NCBI RefSeq assembly: GCF_021295315.1
Contig: NZ_JAIMJA010000004.1
Span: forward strand, 186,001 to 250,000
DNA length: 64,000 nt
Direction of reading: 5' to 3'
From: Motilimonas cestriensis
GTDB taxonomy: Bacteria > Pseudomonadota > Gammaproteobacteria > Enterobacterales > CBDFNC01
Part shown: piece by piece, positions 1 through 9,312 of the stretch
Layout of the letters: each line of letters begins with the position of its first letter
Position numbering within the stretch: the stretch's first letter is position 1
The notes under the pieces: model-generated
Told to the model about the DNA's origin: nothing
Databases searched by the model: none
What the model saw: the letters and a program-made list of their open reading frames with translations, nothing else
Program-made: the position numbers and the translations under genes

Positions 1-849
1 GCGATCCTGGGGTTGATTATTGTTAAGTATGCCGTACCTGATGTGGTGCATAAGGCGCCCGCAGGTGAGACGGTGGCAGTCCCTCAGTTACTCGGTAAGC
101 TGCTACGTAAGCCGGAATTGTTGCGCTTAGATGCGGGAATTTTTGTTCTGCATTTAACATTGACCGCGATGTTTGTGGTGCTGCCACTTAAATTGGTTGC
201 CGCGGGGGTGGAGGTGACTCAGCACTGGTTATTGTATTTCCCCGCCCTAATCCTTTCCTTTATATTCATTATTCCAATGTTGATTATTGGTGCTCGTAAG
301 CAAAAGAATAAGCAGTTCTTTTTGTTCTCGATTGCGCTAATGGCGGCGAGCCTATTTTTATTGGCAAATTCAAATATGCCGCTATGGTTAATATTGCTGG
401 CGGTATTTTTATATTTTACCGCATTTAATTTTTTAGAAGCCTCGTTGCCGGCGTTTATCTCCATGTTGGCTCCAGCAGGAGCAAAAGGCTCGGCCATGGG
501 CATCTACTCTACTAGCCAGTTTTTAGGCGCTTTTTTGGGCGGCGTTGCCGGAGGAACTGCTTATAATTATTTCGGCGAACAAGGTTTATTTATTTTTATT
601 GGCTGTTTAATGTTATGCTGGTTGGTCATTGCATTTGGCATGAGTAACCCTAGCCAAATTCGCAATCATGTATTAAGTATTAACCTCATGGAGACGCAAC
701 AAGCTGAGCAGTTAGCTAGTCAATTAACGCATTTGGCTGGGGTGCTCGAAGCTGTAGTTGTGCCTAATGAGCGTGTAGTTTATCTCAAAGTAAAACATAC
801 AGAGTTTGAACTTAATCAGGCCCATAAGCTGATTAAGTGTGTTAATTAA
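1..849 (+). CDS. MFS transporter, YajR-like, C-terminal part
   Basis: The frame is open from base 1, so the 5' end lies outside the window. The visible part has about six hydrophobic segments typical of the second half of a 12-helix major facilitator, including a helix with Phe/Gly packing around '[10 protein letters not shown]'. After the last helix comes a soluble tail of roughly 60 residues that resembles the ferredoxin-like YAM domain of E. coli YajR. The substrate is unknown; drug or small-molecule efflux is a family-level guess. ssb follows after 14 bp in the same direction, so the two may be cotranscribed. Confidence 0.85.
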   Translation, partial: AILGLIIVKYAVPDVVHKAPAGETVAVPQLLGKLLRKPELLRLDAGIFVLHLTLTAMFVVLPLKLVAAGVEVTQHWLLYFPALILSFIFIIPMLIIGARKQKNKQFFLFSIALMAASLFLLANSNMPLWLILLAVFLYFTAFNFLEASLPAFISMLAPAGAKGSAMGIYSTSQFLGAFLGGVAGGTAYNYFGEQGLFIFIGCLMLCWLVIAFGMSNPSQIRNHVLSINLMETQQAEQLASQLTHLAGVLEAVVVPNERVVYLKVKHTEFELNQAHKLIKCVN

Positions 850-863
850 CGGGAGTTAAGATT

Positions 864-1496
864 ATGGCCACTCGTGGAGTGAACAAAGTTATTTTGGTTG
901 GCAACTTAGGTCAAGATCCTGAGGTTCGCTACCTACCTAATGGTGGTGCGGTTGCTAACATTACGATTGCCACGTCTGAGTCATGGCGTGATAAAACCAG
1001 CGGTGAGCAGCGCGAAAAGACTGAGTGGCATCGCGTATCTTTGTTCGGTAAATTGGCCGAAGTCGCGGGTGAATATCTGCGTAAGGGTTCACAAGTTTAT
1101 ATTGAAGGCCAATTACAGACTCGCAAATGGCAGGACCAACAAGGCCAAGATCGTTTTACCACTGAAATTGTGGTGCAAGGCTACAGTGGTGTAATGCAAA
1201 TGCTAGGTGGTCGCCAAGGCGGTCAACAAGGTGGTGGCCAAGGTAATTATGGCGGTCAAGGCGGACAACAAGGTGGCTACGGTGCACCACAAGGCGGCGG
1301 ACAACCACAAGGTCAGCCACAACCACAACAGAGTTGGGGTCAACCACAGCAGCCAAATGTTGCTCCTGCTCAAGCGCCGCAACAGCCAGCTTATAATCAA
1401 GCACCGCCAGCGCAAGCGCCACAACAGCAAAAACCGGCGTCACAGCCAACCTACAATGAGCCGCCAATGGACTTTGATGACGATATTCCTTTTTAG
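864..1496 (+). CDS. ssb: Single-stranded DNA-binding protein
   Basis: Protein of 210 residues that coats single-stranded DNA during replication, recombination and repair. The N-terminal OB fold (about residues 1-110, starting [16 protein letters not shown]) is highly conserved. A long Gly/Gln/Pro-rich linker (about 113-200) follows, and the acidic C-terminal tip MDFDDDIPF is the docking peptide for exonuclease I, PriA and other partners. It is longer than the 178-residue E. coli protein because of the linker. A GGGAG ribosome binding site lies just upstream and a strong terminator follows. Confidence 0.98.
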   Translation: MATRGVNKVILVGNLGQDPEVRYLPNGGAVANITIATSESWRDKTSGEQREKTEWHRVSLFGKLAEVAGEYLRKGSQVYIEGQLQTRKWQDQQGQDRFTTEIVVQGYSGVMQMLGGRQGGQQGGGQGNYGGQGGQQGGYGAPQGGGQPQGQPQPQQSWGQPQQPNVAPAQAPQQPAYNQAPPAQAPQQQKPASQPTYNEPPMDFDDDIPF

Positions 1497-1532
1497 GCCA
1501 TACATAAATAGTAATTTTTGATAAAGAATATT

Positions 1533-1560
1533 AAGGGTCTGTTTTTACAGACCCTTTTTT
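1533..1560 (+). terminator. Rho-independent terminator of ssb
   Basis: Perfect 9-bp stem (1533-1541 with 1548-1556, AAGGGTCTG/CAGACCCTT), 6-nt loop and a T run. Confidence 0.93.
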
Positions 1561-1680
1561 CATGGTTATGGCCGGTGCTAGATATTGATTAGTTGTGATA
1601 GTAGTAGGCAAAAGAGTGTTTGCTTACGCAGTATGGCGGTGAAGGTGCTTCTATGTAGGTTAGCCCAAGCCAAATATCGT

Positions 1681-3345
1681 TTAGTTGGTGAAGACTAAGC
1701 GAGGCTGTTCTGGTCTGACTTTTAAGTTAAGCTGCAGGAGTGTTTTAACGCCGGCGATCCCGTCTGGCGTGAGCTGTTGTTGTTGCTGGAACTGCTTTAA
1801 CGCTTGTTCAAGTGTTTGCTCAAAATGATCTGTTTGGGTGCCATCGTAGGCTTGTAGTTGCGATAAACTTGCACTTAACCAACTCACCGCCGGCCCTTGA
1901 TCGCCTCGCTTTAGGTATTCTTTAAACTGCAATGGAGCTTTCCAGAGTAGGGTGTACTCTCCAGTCCAATGGGCATTGAACCAAGACTCACTGACACGAA
2001 TATGGCTATCATCCACCAGTAATTCCACGCCACGGTAAAGTTTAGCTAAGGTGGCAAAATATGGCCGTTGATTAGAGTCTTGCATTTTCACCACCACGGG
2101 GTGATTCATTCTTTTCAGCTGTTCAAGATTAGCGCTCTCTTCTAAGCAGCGAAGGCCAACAATTTGTCCGGTATTGCAATCAGCTCGTTCAGCGGGCAGT
2201 GTGTAGCCCCAAAGCTTATAAAGGTTTTGCATCGCTTGATGTGGTGACCGGCTGCTGGCGATAATGCTATCGAGATATTGACCCTCTCGGTTGTCAATAT
2301 CATTGACTGGGCGGCTACGTTTTACTAAGCGCTTTGATTGGGCACTGATATTGACTGTTTTTTGTGTATTGAAGCTGGGTAAAAACCATGAGTTATTAGC
2401 ACCTATTTTCACTGGTGGGTGGCTGGCTGGCGGTGTCAGCGTAATAGCTAGTGAGCCAATAATAGCCGCAGCGATACCGCTAACCACAACTGTGCGGTAT
2501 GGTTGAATGAGTTGTTGCAACGCACTTTGATGACGAATTCCTTGGATTTCGTTGGCGACTTGCCGCACCATTTTAGCTGAAACCTGATGCTGTCCTTTGG
2601 CAAAAGCTGCCAGCATGGACTGGTCACAAATTAGATTAATTAAGCGCGGCACGCCTTGGCTGTGTAGTTGTAACTCTTTCAGTGCTAACCGGTTGAATAC
2701 TTTTAATCGACAGCCGGCTATTTGTAGGCGATGAGCGACATAGAGGCACACTTCCCTGTAGTCCAATGGCAGTAAGTGATAACGCGCATGGATCCCTTGC
2801 GCCAGCACCAGTAACGATTCTTTTCTAAGTAACGCTAATAGCTCGGGTTGGCCGATAAGTACCACTTTAAGTAGCTTTTGCCCATCGCGCTCAATTTGCG
2901 TTAGTAATTTAAGTAATTCAAGGGACAGTGGCGTTAACAGCTGTGCTTCATCGATTAATAAAACAGAATGTTTTTGCTGGCAATGATTCTGATGTAGGTA
3001 TTGAGTAATGAGGTCAAAAAGGGTTTTTAAATCGTCTTGGTCATTTTGATAGGGAATGGCAAATTCATCACAAATGGTTTCAAGTAGTTCAATTTCGCTA
3101 ACCGAAGGGTTGATGATGTAGGCAAGAGAGGTTTGTTCTGTAAGGCCAGCTAGCCAAGTGCGGCAAACCATGGTTTTACCGGTCCCGACTTCACCTGTTA
3201 ATAACACAAAGCCACCCGTGCCACCTTGCAAGCTATACATTAAATGGGCTAGCGCCTGCTCATGGCGGTCACTCATATAAAAGTAATCAGGGGCGGGAAC
3301 GATCGAGAAAGGGTTTTCTCTTAGCCCAAAAAAGTCATAATACAT
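1681..3345 (-). CDS. ExeA/GspA-type AAA ATPase with peptidoglycan-binding domain
   Basis: Protein of 554 residues. The N-terminus (MYYDFFGLRENPF) is the signature start of the ExeA/GspA/MshM family. Walker A GEVGTGKT is at residues 51-58, Walker B LLIDEAQ near 130. A single membrane helix lies near residues 285-305, and the periplasmic part ends in a peptidoglycan-binding domain (about 470-545, with the 'LTPDGIAGVKT' motif). ExeA with ExeB helps insert the type II secretion secretin through the cell wall. Here no exeB neighbour is present: ssb converges downstream. It could instead serve another envelope machine such as MSHA pili, but the peptidoglycan-binding domain favours ExeA. Confidence 0.85.
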   Translation of the reverse strand: MYYDFFGLRENPFSIVPAPDYFYMSDRHEQALAHLMYSLQGGTGGFVLLTGEVGTGKTMVCRTWLAGLTEQTSLAYIINPSVSEIELLETICDEFAIPYQNDQDDLKTLFDLITQYLHQNHCQQKHSVLLIDEAQLLTPLSLELLKLLTQIERDGQKLLKVVLIGQPELLALLRKESLLVLAQGIHARYHLLPLDYREVCLYVAHRLQIAGCRLKVFNRLALKELQLHSQGVPRLINLICDQSMLAAFAKGQHQVSAKMVRQVANEIQGIRHQSALQQLIQPYRTVVVSGIAAAIIGSLAITLTPPASHPPVKIGANNSWFLPSFNTQKTVNISAQSKRLVKRSRPVNDIDNREGQYLDSIIASSRSPHQAMQNLYKLWGYTLPAERADCNTGQIVGLRCLEESANLEQLKRMNHPVVVKMQDSNQRPYFATLAKLYRGVELLVDDSHIRVSESWFNAHWTGEYTLLWKAPLQFKEYLKRGDQGPAVSWLSASLSQLQAYDGTQTDHFEQTLEQALKQFQQQQQLTPDGIAGVKTLLQLNLKVRPEQPRLVFTN

Positions 3346-3516
3346 TTTAGACTCACATCCTTGCCGTGAAGGTAATACGCTGATCCTTCAGCTGTTCAAA
3401 ATGAAACTTTAGAGGATTTCACTTCATTAAAGCTGGATTCTACTGAGTTGTTAGTGATATTGGAATCATTAGCCGTGGTTTGAGCTAAATTTATCCGAAA
3501 GTAAAAAGTAATAAAT

Positions 3517-3546
3517 AAAAAACCCAGCGGATAGGCTGGGTTTTTT
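3517..3546 (-). terminator. Terminator of the small gene at 3583-3729
   Basis: Perfect 12-bp stem (3517-3528 with 3535-3546, AAAAAACCCAGC/GCTGGGTTTTTT) with a 6-nt loop. Symmetric T runs would work on both strands, but the only gene ending into it is the minus-strand small ORF 36 bp upstream. Confidence 0.85.
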
Positions 3547-3582
3547 GTTTCTGACGCTAGGCTGCTATAACGAAAAATTATT

Positions 3583-3729
3583 TCATTTTTCTGATACTTG
3601 AAGGTATTTCTCGCGGCTATCTGATTCCGTCAGCTCAGCCATATTCACTCCAAGTTGTTCACACGCCTCTTCAAAGCTAATTCCACAATGGCACATCAAT
3701 ACGTCGATGGCAGGTAAATATGCATGCAT
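3583..3729 (-). CDS. Small conserved-looking protein with CHCG motif, 48 residues
   Basis: I do not recognise a named family. The ORF begins MHAYLPAIDVLMCHCG and ends LQVSEK; it is acidic, with a Cys-His-Cys motif at residues 13-15 and a third Cys at 23. Support for a real gene: a GGGAG ribosome binding site about 8 nt before the ATG, a full terminator 36 bp after the stop, and a helix-like second half (ISFEEACEQLGVNMAEL) resembling a small helix-turn-helix. It stands alone between the exeA-like gene and an OMP gene on the same strand. Function unknown; metal or redox binding through the Cys/His residues is speculation. Confidence 0.7.
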   Translation of the reverse strand: MHAYLPAIDVLMCHCGISFEEACEQLGVNMAELTESDSREKYLQVSEK

Positions 3730-3889
3730 TTTTTATCTCCCTATATGTTACGACTATGTTATGCAGTTTTTTCGTTTCTGTGTATATTCGACTTTAGCAT
3801 TAGACGGCATAATGTAATGCATCAATAAACTCTAGACCAATTTTTAATCATTGACGAAACAATTTGTTAGATTTTAGCGTTATTTTTTA

Positions 3890-5062
3890 TTAGAAAAAAT
3901 ATTCAAGGTTAATGCTCAGCATGTCATCGTCTTTCCAGCTATAGAGTGGGTCATTGGCTTCGCTACTGTAGAATAGCCAAGCTTCTAGGTTCAATCGCCA
4001 GTGCTGACCAAATCGGGTACTCCCCTCGATTCGTCCTGAGTAGCTCATTTGTTCTAAATCTCTTGCCACCCCAAGTAATAGCTCGGAGCCATCGACATCG
4101 TTAAAGACCAACCGAGTACCGAGAAAAAGGTCGTTTTGATACGGCGTGTTAGCGTTTAAGCCGCGCCGATCCCAGTTGTATTCGCTTAACAGCCCTAAAT
4201 CGATATTACTATCAGCTAGGCCGATCAGGGTGTATTCAAAGCCAGCGACGCCGGCTTGATAGTGTTCAAATTGCCCCTCTTTATGCAACGCTTCTATTTT
4301 CCACAGCCACTCGCCTAGTGTGGCTTGGATGTCGGTGCTGACCTGCCACATCTGTTGGTAATAAGGGGCTAGCTCATTTTGACCAACGGGTTGTAATATC
4401 GGCTCACGATCAGTGCCTTTAAAGCCAGCAAGACCGACATCCCAGTCGCCAAGGGTACGACTCCAGCGCAGTGCGAAGTCGATATGTTGCGCTTTGGCGG
4501 ATGACTCATATCGCGCTTGGTTGGTATTTACCACTAATGGCGTTCGCAAACGTCCTTTTTCACCGGTGAAGGTTCGCTCTCTAAAGCCAGGCAAAACAAA
4601 AGCATCAAGTACGCCCCAGTCGCGGATTAAGCTTAAATGCGCCATAGGCTGGCCGAGCTTGCGATCGCCATTGACCGTTTCGACTTGATCAGTTTGATTG
4701 ATCACATCCACTAGGTGTTGTGATTCTGTGACCCCCCAAAAAACAATACCAACCCCTAGCTCAAATTCCCAATCATCACGCAAATGAACCCATTTGGCTT
4801 CTTGAATATCCCAATGACTGCGCTCATCATCTAGGCTATCAAGGCGAGCGAAAGGGGTGAAAATAAAAGCATCTTGGCCATCATGCCAAGGCAGATAAAA
4901 TTCAGGTTCAATCGCTATCGAGGTTTGGTGGTCACCTTGGTGTGCAAATTGCGCTGATTCAATAAAACTACGCTGTTGCAAGCTGATCGAGCCTTGCATC
5001 TCGACCGCTATTGCGGGTAAGTGAATAGCGCTAAGCAGCGCCGCTGCAAAGTATGATTTCAT
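3890..5062 (-). CDS. Predicted outer-membrane beta-barrel protein
   Basis: Protein of 390 residues with a cleavable signal peptide (MKSYFAAALLSAIHLPAIA) and alternating amphipathic strands throughout, ending in ...LEYFF, the aromatic C-terminus recognised by the BAM machinery. These features support an outer-membrane barrel, roughly 16 strands by length. It is the last gene of the operon that also encodes an RND exporter and a LolA-like protein, 92 bp after the latter, so it may be the outer-membrane exit or acceptor of that system. No specific substrate can be read from the sequence. Confidence 0.75.
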   Translation of the reverse strand: MKSYFAAALLSAIHLPAIAVEMQGSISLQQRSFIESAQFAHQGDHQTSIAIEPEFYLPWHDGQDAFIFTPFARLDSLDDERSHWDIQEAKWVHLRDDWEFELGVGIVFWGVTESQHLVDVINQTDQVETVNGDRKLGQPMAHLSLIRDWGVLDAFVLPGFRERTFTGEKGRLRTPLVVNTNQARYESSAKAQHIDFALRWSRTLGDWDVGLAGFKGTDREPILQPVGQNELAPYYQQMWQVSTDIQATLGEWLWKIEALHKEGQFEHYQAGVAGFEYTLIGLADSNIDLGLLSEYNWDRRGLNANTPYQNDLFLGTRLVFNDVDGSELLLGVARDLEQMSYSGRIEGSTRFGQHWRLNLEAWLFYSSEANDPLYSWKDDDMLSINLEYFF

Positions 5063-5154
5063 TATACTTCCTTGGTCAGTATCGACTGACTTCGCCTGAA
5101 ATAAAGCTTTTGAATTAAAGTGGATAAAAAGGAGGGACGAACCCTCCCATTTTC

Positions 5155-5973
5155 TTAACGCGCGCGCTTGAGCTTACTTTTATTGAAGTCGGCTTCACTG
5201 AGCCCGGTATCAAAACGATATTCGCTAAAATTCAATTGCGTGCTTTTGCCTGTCTGATGATTTTCAACAGCGAGAAGGTTTGCGCGCCAAAAGCGTTTAT
5301 TTTCGCCATCTAATTCTTGCCTCACTTCATAAGCTTGATAATTACTGAATGTTAATGTTTTCAGCAACGCGCTTTTCCGGTCGTAATATTCTGTCTTTAA
5401 TACTCGATAGTGTTGCTGATCGATCCAAGTAATTAATTTGCTATAACCGGAATACTGGTCAGTGGGGATATTTTCAATTTTCCAAGTCTTTTCCCCGCCA
5501 ATGTCAGCTTCACCTAAGTACCGATAGTTATATTTTTCGACTTCGAATGAGCTCAGATCTTCGTAGGCAAATTCACTGCCCATAAAAGGGCCAGACTTAT
5601 TGCGTGACGCAATGCGTTTAACTCGTTTTAGGGCGGGTAAATACAGCCATTGGTCATCAGCTCCCGTGACGTGGGAAAAGCTTAAAAAAGCGGTACCTTT
5701 TACGTCATGTGGTGTGTCAAAAATACTCAGCGATTTATCACCATCACCTTTGACTTCCAAGCTCTTCATTCTTAGATTGCGGGTACTGGTTTGCCCTTGC
5801 GCATTGGTTAAACGCATTTCTAAGGTTGCTTCATTACTGCGCCAGCCAGTGTCGCGCAGTTTACGCTCTTGCATAATGGTTAGGCCCTGATCGTCACTGG
5901 CTAACACCGGGCTTATGACCGCCGTCGACATAAGTGCAACGGTGAGAGAAATAGGTAAATATATTTTTTTCAT
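5155..5973 (-). CDS. LolA-like outer-membrane lipoprotein-sorting family protein
   Basis: Protein of 272 residues with a signal peptide (MKKIYLPISLTVALMSTAVISPVLA). The mature part resembles the uncharacterised LolA-like family (outer membrane lipoprotein-sorting protein), with the typical 'WLYLPALKRVKRI' and 'GSEFAYEDLS' blocks near the middle. LolA-like folds are half-barrels that shield lipid chains in the periplasm. It begins 10 bp after the RND exporter stop, so the two are translationally linked. Likely role: accept or hand over a hydrophobic ligand moved by the exporter. True LolA is usually shorter and lacks this context. Confidence 0.85.
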   Translation of the reverse strand: MKKIYLPISLTVALMSTAVISPVLASDDQGLTIMQERKLRDTGWRSNEATLEMRLTNAQGQTSTRNLRMKSLEVKGDGDKSLSIFDTPHDVKGTAFLSFSHVTGADDQWLYLPALKRVKRIASRNKSGPFMGSEFAYEDLSSFEVEKYNYRYLGEADIGGEKTWKIENIPTDQYSGYSKLITWIDQQHYRVLKTEYYDRKSALLKTLTFSNYQAYEVRQELDGENKRFWRANLLAVENHQTGKSTQLNFSEYRFDTGLSEADFNKSKLKRAR

Positions 5974-5983
5974 TATGGGGTTC

Positions 5984-8344
5984 CTATGGGTTGGCCAGAG
6001 AAGTTAATTTAGGTTCGGTATTGCTGGTTTCTATGCTGGTTGTTAACTTAGGTTTACGGTCAAATACCAGTAGAAATGCGGGTAAAATTAGCAGGTCAAT
6101 CAGCAGCGCGATCATGACGACGATGCTAGTGAGCAAGCCCATATCGGCATTCATGGCAAAATTGGATTGGGTTAAAATGCCAAAGCCAACACAGATAACT
6201 AAGGTGGTAATCACGAGCGCTCGACCAACACTGGTAAAGGCATAAATAACGGACTGTTCGGTATTTTGACCTTGCTTGCGGGCGTGTTGGTACTTGCTTA
6301 AGAAGTGCACTGTATCATCGACAACGATCCCAAGTGTTAAACTAGAGACAATGGACAGGGCGAGGTTTATTTCACCATTAACCAATGCCCATAAGCCAAA
6401 ACCTGCTAAGCCGGGCAGGATATTTGGCAACAGACTGATCAAACCTAGACGCCATGAGCGCAGCGCCACGCCAAGTAGAGCGGAAATCAACACTAAGGCA
6501 AAGGCCGTTCCAATCAACATGCTACCCATATTGCGTTCGCCGACATGAGCAAACATCGAACTGGTACTGGCAATATCCACTTGCAGGTTAGGTGCATGCT
6601 GCTCAAACCATGTATTTGCTCTGTGTTCTAAGGCTAAAATTTCAATGCTGCCGAGGTTTTTAAAGGTGGCAACAATGCGGGTGGCTGACTTATCAATGTT
6701 GATTTGATTGTTTAAATCTAAGCCGTACGGCAAGCTCATTTCATACATTAACAAATATTGTGCTGCGAGCTCTTTTTCATCCGGCAAACGGTATTGCGAC
6801 GGGTCATCACCATGCATGTTCTTATTAAGGCGTTTGATGGTATCAGTCAGGGACAGGACATGATCTGTCTCTGGCTGAGCTCTTAGCCATTCAGTAAATT
6901 CAGCGAGTCGGCTGAGAAATGCTGGATCATTAATGCCATTACTAGCGCCGCTATCAAGACCAAACTCTAGGGTTGTCATACCGGAAATATGCTCCGCCAT
7001 AAAATCAGAATCTTGGCGGAAGGTGGTATCTGTACTGAAATACTTTAGTGCATCATCATTTACCTGATTATTGGGTGCTTGAGATGCTAATGCGATCACC
7101 GTAATGATGCCAAAACCTAACACTTGTTTTTGCTTTTTTATCACCCAGAGGGCAAAGCGCGCCATATTGGCCGATGGGTTTGGCTGCGCTTTAACTTTAA
7201 TCGGCATTATGCTCAGTAAAGCCGGTAGCAGAGTGATGGAAAATAGGAAGGCGAACAGCATGCCAACGGCAACTAAGTTACCTAAATCACGCAGTGGTGG
7301 TGAGTCTGAAAAATTAAGTGACAAAAAGCCAATGGCGGTGGTGACACTGGTAATAAATACGGGTTTAAGATTAATGCCCAAACTACTGTGTATGGCTTGT
7401 TTTTTGGTTTCGCCACGGCGCATCGCCAGCAACATGCTGCTAATAATATGAACGCAGTCAGCCACTGCTAATGTCATCACAATGGTGGGCACATTGACCG
7501 TTGGCGTGGTAAGAGGAATGCCAAGCCAACCGGATACGCCTAAGGTTGCGGCTATGGTGGCAATGATTACCGCTAGCGAGGCAATGGTGCTAAGAATAGA
7601 GCGCAGTAGAAAGGCAAGCATCAGCAAAATAGCCAAGAACATCCCCGGAACTAAAGTGCTTGAATCACTTTGAGAATAGCTGGCAAAGGCATCATTTAAC
7701 ATAACCATACCTGACATACGAATGTCGGTGTCAGGGTAAAGCGCTTCATATTTTGTTTTTAGCTCTTTAGCAAATGCGGCGACGGCTGGCCCTTCGGTTA
7801 GGGGATCTATTTCAGGCAGTTGTACGGTAACGTTGATAATAGTGACAGCACCATTTTCGCCGACTAACTTATTGAGTAACTCGGGTTGTGTTAGGGCGAC
7901 TTGGCGGATTGCATCTTTTTTCTCTGGACTCAATAGATTGGTTTCGAGTAATAAATCTTCAACCAGCAAGTCATCTTCTTCAGCTCGGGTATGTTGAAAG
8001 TTAGTGATCGAGTCAACCCTTGTTGAATAAGGGGTTTGCCAAGATTCTTTGGTCATTTGATGGATCTGGCTCAGGGTTTGATCACTAAACACATTGCCTG
8101 ATTTGGGCGCAATGATGAAGCTAACCGCATCTGACTTACTATAAACATTTTGCATTCGCTCAAAGGCTTGCAATTGGGGGTTATCAGGGCCAAAAAACAC
8201 CCGATAGTCACCATCGAAATATAATTTGCTGGCACCAAAGGCAAAAGCAAATAGAATTAATAACGAGGCAAATAGGCTTATTAGGGGTCGCTCTACAACC
8301 CAAATCTGCCATTTTGCCACATTAGGGGGGCTAGTATTTTGCAT
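5984..8344 (-). CDS. RND/MMPL-family exporter
   Basis: Protein of 786 residues from the preferred start (residue 10 of the longest frame). It has the RND plan: one helix, a large periplasmic loop, five helices, then the same again. Both halves carry MMPL-type helix bundles ('TLAVADCVHIISSMLLAMRRGETKKQAI' region; 'GIVVDDTVHFLSKY' region) with Asp residues of the proton relay. I chose ATG 8344 because GAGGAAAC lies just before it; the upstream ATG at 8371 sits inside a TetR-type operator and lacks a ribosome binding site. Such proteins move lipids, hopanoids or other hydrophobic molecules. Followed closely by a LolA-like gene. Confidence 0.88.
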   Translation of the reverse strand: MQNTSPPNVAKWQIWVVERPLISLFASLLILFAFAFGASKLYFDGDYRVFFGPDNPQLQAFERMQNVYSKSDAVSFIIAPKSGNVFSDQTLSQIHQMTKESWQTPYSTRVDSITNFQHTRAEEDDLLVEDLLLETNLLSPEKKDAIRQVALTQPELLNKLVGENGAVTIINVTVQLPEIDPLTEGPAVAAFAKELKTKYEALYPDTDIRMSGMVMLNDAFASYSQSDSSTLVPGMFLAILLMLAFLLRSILSTIASLAVIIATIAATLGVSGWLGIPLTTPTVNVPTIVMTLAVADCVHIISSMLLAMRRGETKKQAIHSSLGINLKPVFITSVTTAIGFLSLNFSDSPPLRDLGNLVAVGMLFAFLFSITLLPALLSIMPIKVKAQPNPSANMARFALWVIKKQKQVLGFGIITVIALASQAPNNQVNDDALKYFSTDTTFRQDSDFMAEHISGMTTLEFGLDSGASNGINDPAFLSRLAEFTEWLRAQPETDHVLSLTDTIKRLNKNMHGDDPSQYRLPDEKELAAQYLLMYEMSLPYGLDLNNQINIDKSATRIVATFKNLGSIEILALEHRANTWFEQHAPNLQVDIASTSSMFAHVGERNMGSMLIGTAFALVLISALLGVALRSWRLGLISLLPNILPGLAGFGLWALVNGEINLALSIVSSLTLGIVVDDTVHFLSKYQHARKQGQNTEQSVIYAFTSVGRALVITTLVICVGFGILTQSNFAMNADMGLLTSIVVMIALLIDLLILPAFLLVFDRKPKLTTSIETSNTEPKLTSLANP

Positions 8345-8356
8345 TGTTTCCTCATT

Positions 8357-8371
8357 ATGACGTTTCGTCAT
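8357..8371. promoter_or_regulatory. TetR-type operator, copy 1
   Basis: Perfect inverted repeat ATGACG-TTT-CGTCAT immediately upstream of the RND gene's ribosome binding site. The same motif occurs at 8407-8420 and 9313-9327, next to a TetR gene. Operator function is inferred. Confidence 0.7.
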
Positions 8372-8405
8372 TACCTAGTAAAAAAATATGACGATAAATC
8401 ACAAA

Positions 8406-8420
8406 GTGACGAATCGTCAT
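8406..8420. promoter_or_regulatory. TetR-type operator, copy 2
   Basis: Inverted repeat TGACG-AAT-CGTCA (8407-8419) flanked by G and T, 35 bp from copy 1. A lone half site ATGACG occurs at 8388-8393 between the two. Confidence 0.65.
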
Positions 8421-8430
8421 GTGGTGGTGT

Positions 8431-8453
8431 AAAGAAAGCCAGTCAACTGGCTA
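8431..8453 (-). terminator. Possible weak terminator after tetR
   Basis: Stem AGCCAGT/ACTGGCT (8437-8443 with 8446-8452) with a 2-nt apex, followed on the minus strand by a pyrimidine run (TTTCTTT). Stem is short and the T run imperfect. Confidence 0.45.
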
Positions 8454-8479
8454 GTTTATAATTCTCTACTGCTCGTTAC

Positions 8480-9208
8480 TTATTTATTCAATGTAGCCAG
8501 CTCTTCATAAAAGATTTCTTCAGCAATGCGCTGCCAACTGGCTTTATAATCCCAGTCCCACGAATAGGGTTGCCACTGCAGTCCATCTAGTACAATTGAA
8601 GCATTAACCAACACCGCTGAGTCGATATCAATGCGCTCTAAGCAAGGCGTGGGCGTTGAGTTACGCAAAATAGTCACTGAGCCAAAGCTCATTGCCCAAA
8701 TGGCGAACGTCACTTGATAGAGGTTATCTTCATATCGTCGACTTAACTCATTGTTTGCCATTGCTGTTTCAATCATGCCTTTGAGCATTTCGACCATTTC
8801 ATCTTCAGTCTCACCAAGCGCTTTAATTCGCGCGGGGGAGGCTTTTTCAAAAACAGCTGGGCTCATTACCCTTAATGACACCATCGTTAAGATGGGGTAA
8901 CACAAAGTGAACAATTCATAGCCGAAACTAAGTGCCAGTATGCGCTCTCGGCTATTGCCTTCAAAATTGGCTAACTTACCAAACATGCTCTTTTGGATCC
9001 TTAGACCCCGCGCGCACAGCGCACACCATAAATCTTCCTTACTCGAAAAATGGTTGTATACCGTTCCTTTCGAGTACTCAGAGCGGGCCGTTAACTTATC
9101 CATCGTGAGCTGCGCAAAACTATGCTCTTCAATAATCTCTATGGCCAAATCCAGCAATAGCTCTTCACGCTCTGCCACTTCTCTTGCTTTTCTTGTTTGT
9201 GTTGTCAT
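8480..9208 (-). CDS. TetR/AcrR-family transcriptional regulator
   Basis: Protein of 242 residues. The N-terminal TetR DNA-binding domain is clear: 'FAQLTMDKLTARSEYSKGTVYNHFSSKEDL' spans about residues 31-60 with the helix-turn-helix. The variable C-terminal ligand-binding region does not reveal an inducer. It lies just upstream of and codirectional with the RND/LolA-like/OMP genes. The motif ATGACG-N3-CGTCAT occurs twice before the RND gene and once, slightly degenerate, upstream of this gene, consistent with repression of both the operon and itself. Confidence 0.92.
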   Translation of the reverse strand: MTTQTRKAREVAEREELLLDLAIEIIEEHSFAQLTMDKLTARSEYSKGTVYNHFSSKEDLWCALCARGLRIQKSMFGKLANFEGNSRERILALSFGYELFTLCYPILTMVSLRVMSPAVFEKASPARIKALGETEDEMVEMLKGMIETAMANNELSRRYEDNLYQVTFAIWAMSFGSVTILRNSTPTPCLERIDIDSAVLVNASIVLDGLQWQPYSWDWDYKASWQRIAEEIFYEELATLNK

Positions 9209-9312
9209 GAGCCGCCACGTTCTTTAAATACATAAAATGAATTATACGTGTCTTCAGCATGCACAGCCATGATTTGGCGCACGAACAGTAATGAATGACT
9301 GAAAGTCTATAA

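Noticed and set aside
1156..1521. Overlapping frames on both strands inside the ssb linker
   Set aside because: They arise from the repetitive Gly/Gln codons of the ssb linker and have no ribosome binding site or family match.
8345..8371. Upstream ATG for the RND exporter
   Set aside because: It lies inside a TetR-type operator and has no ribosome binding site, unlike ATG 8344.
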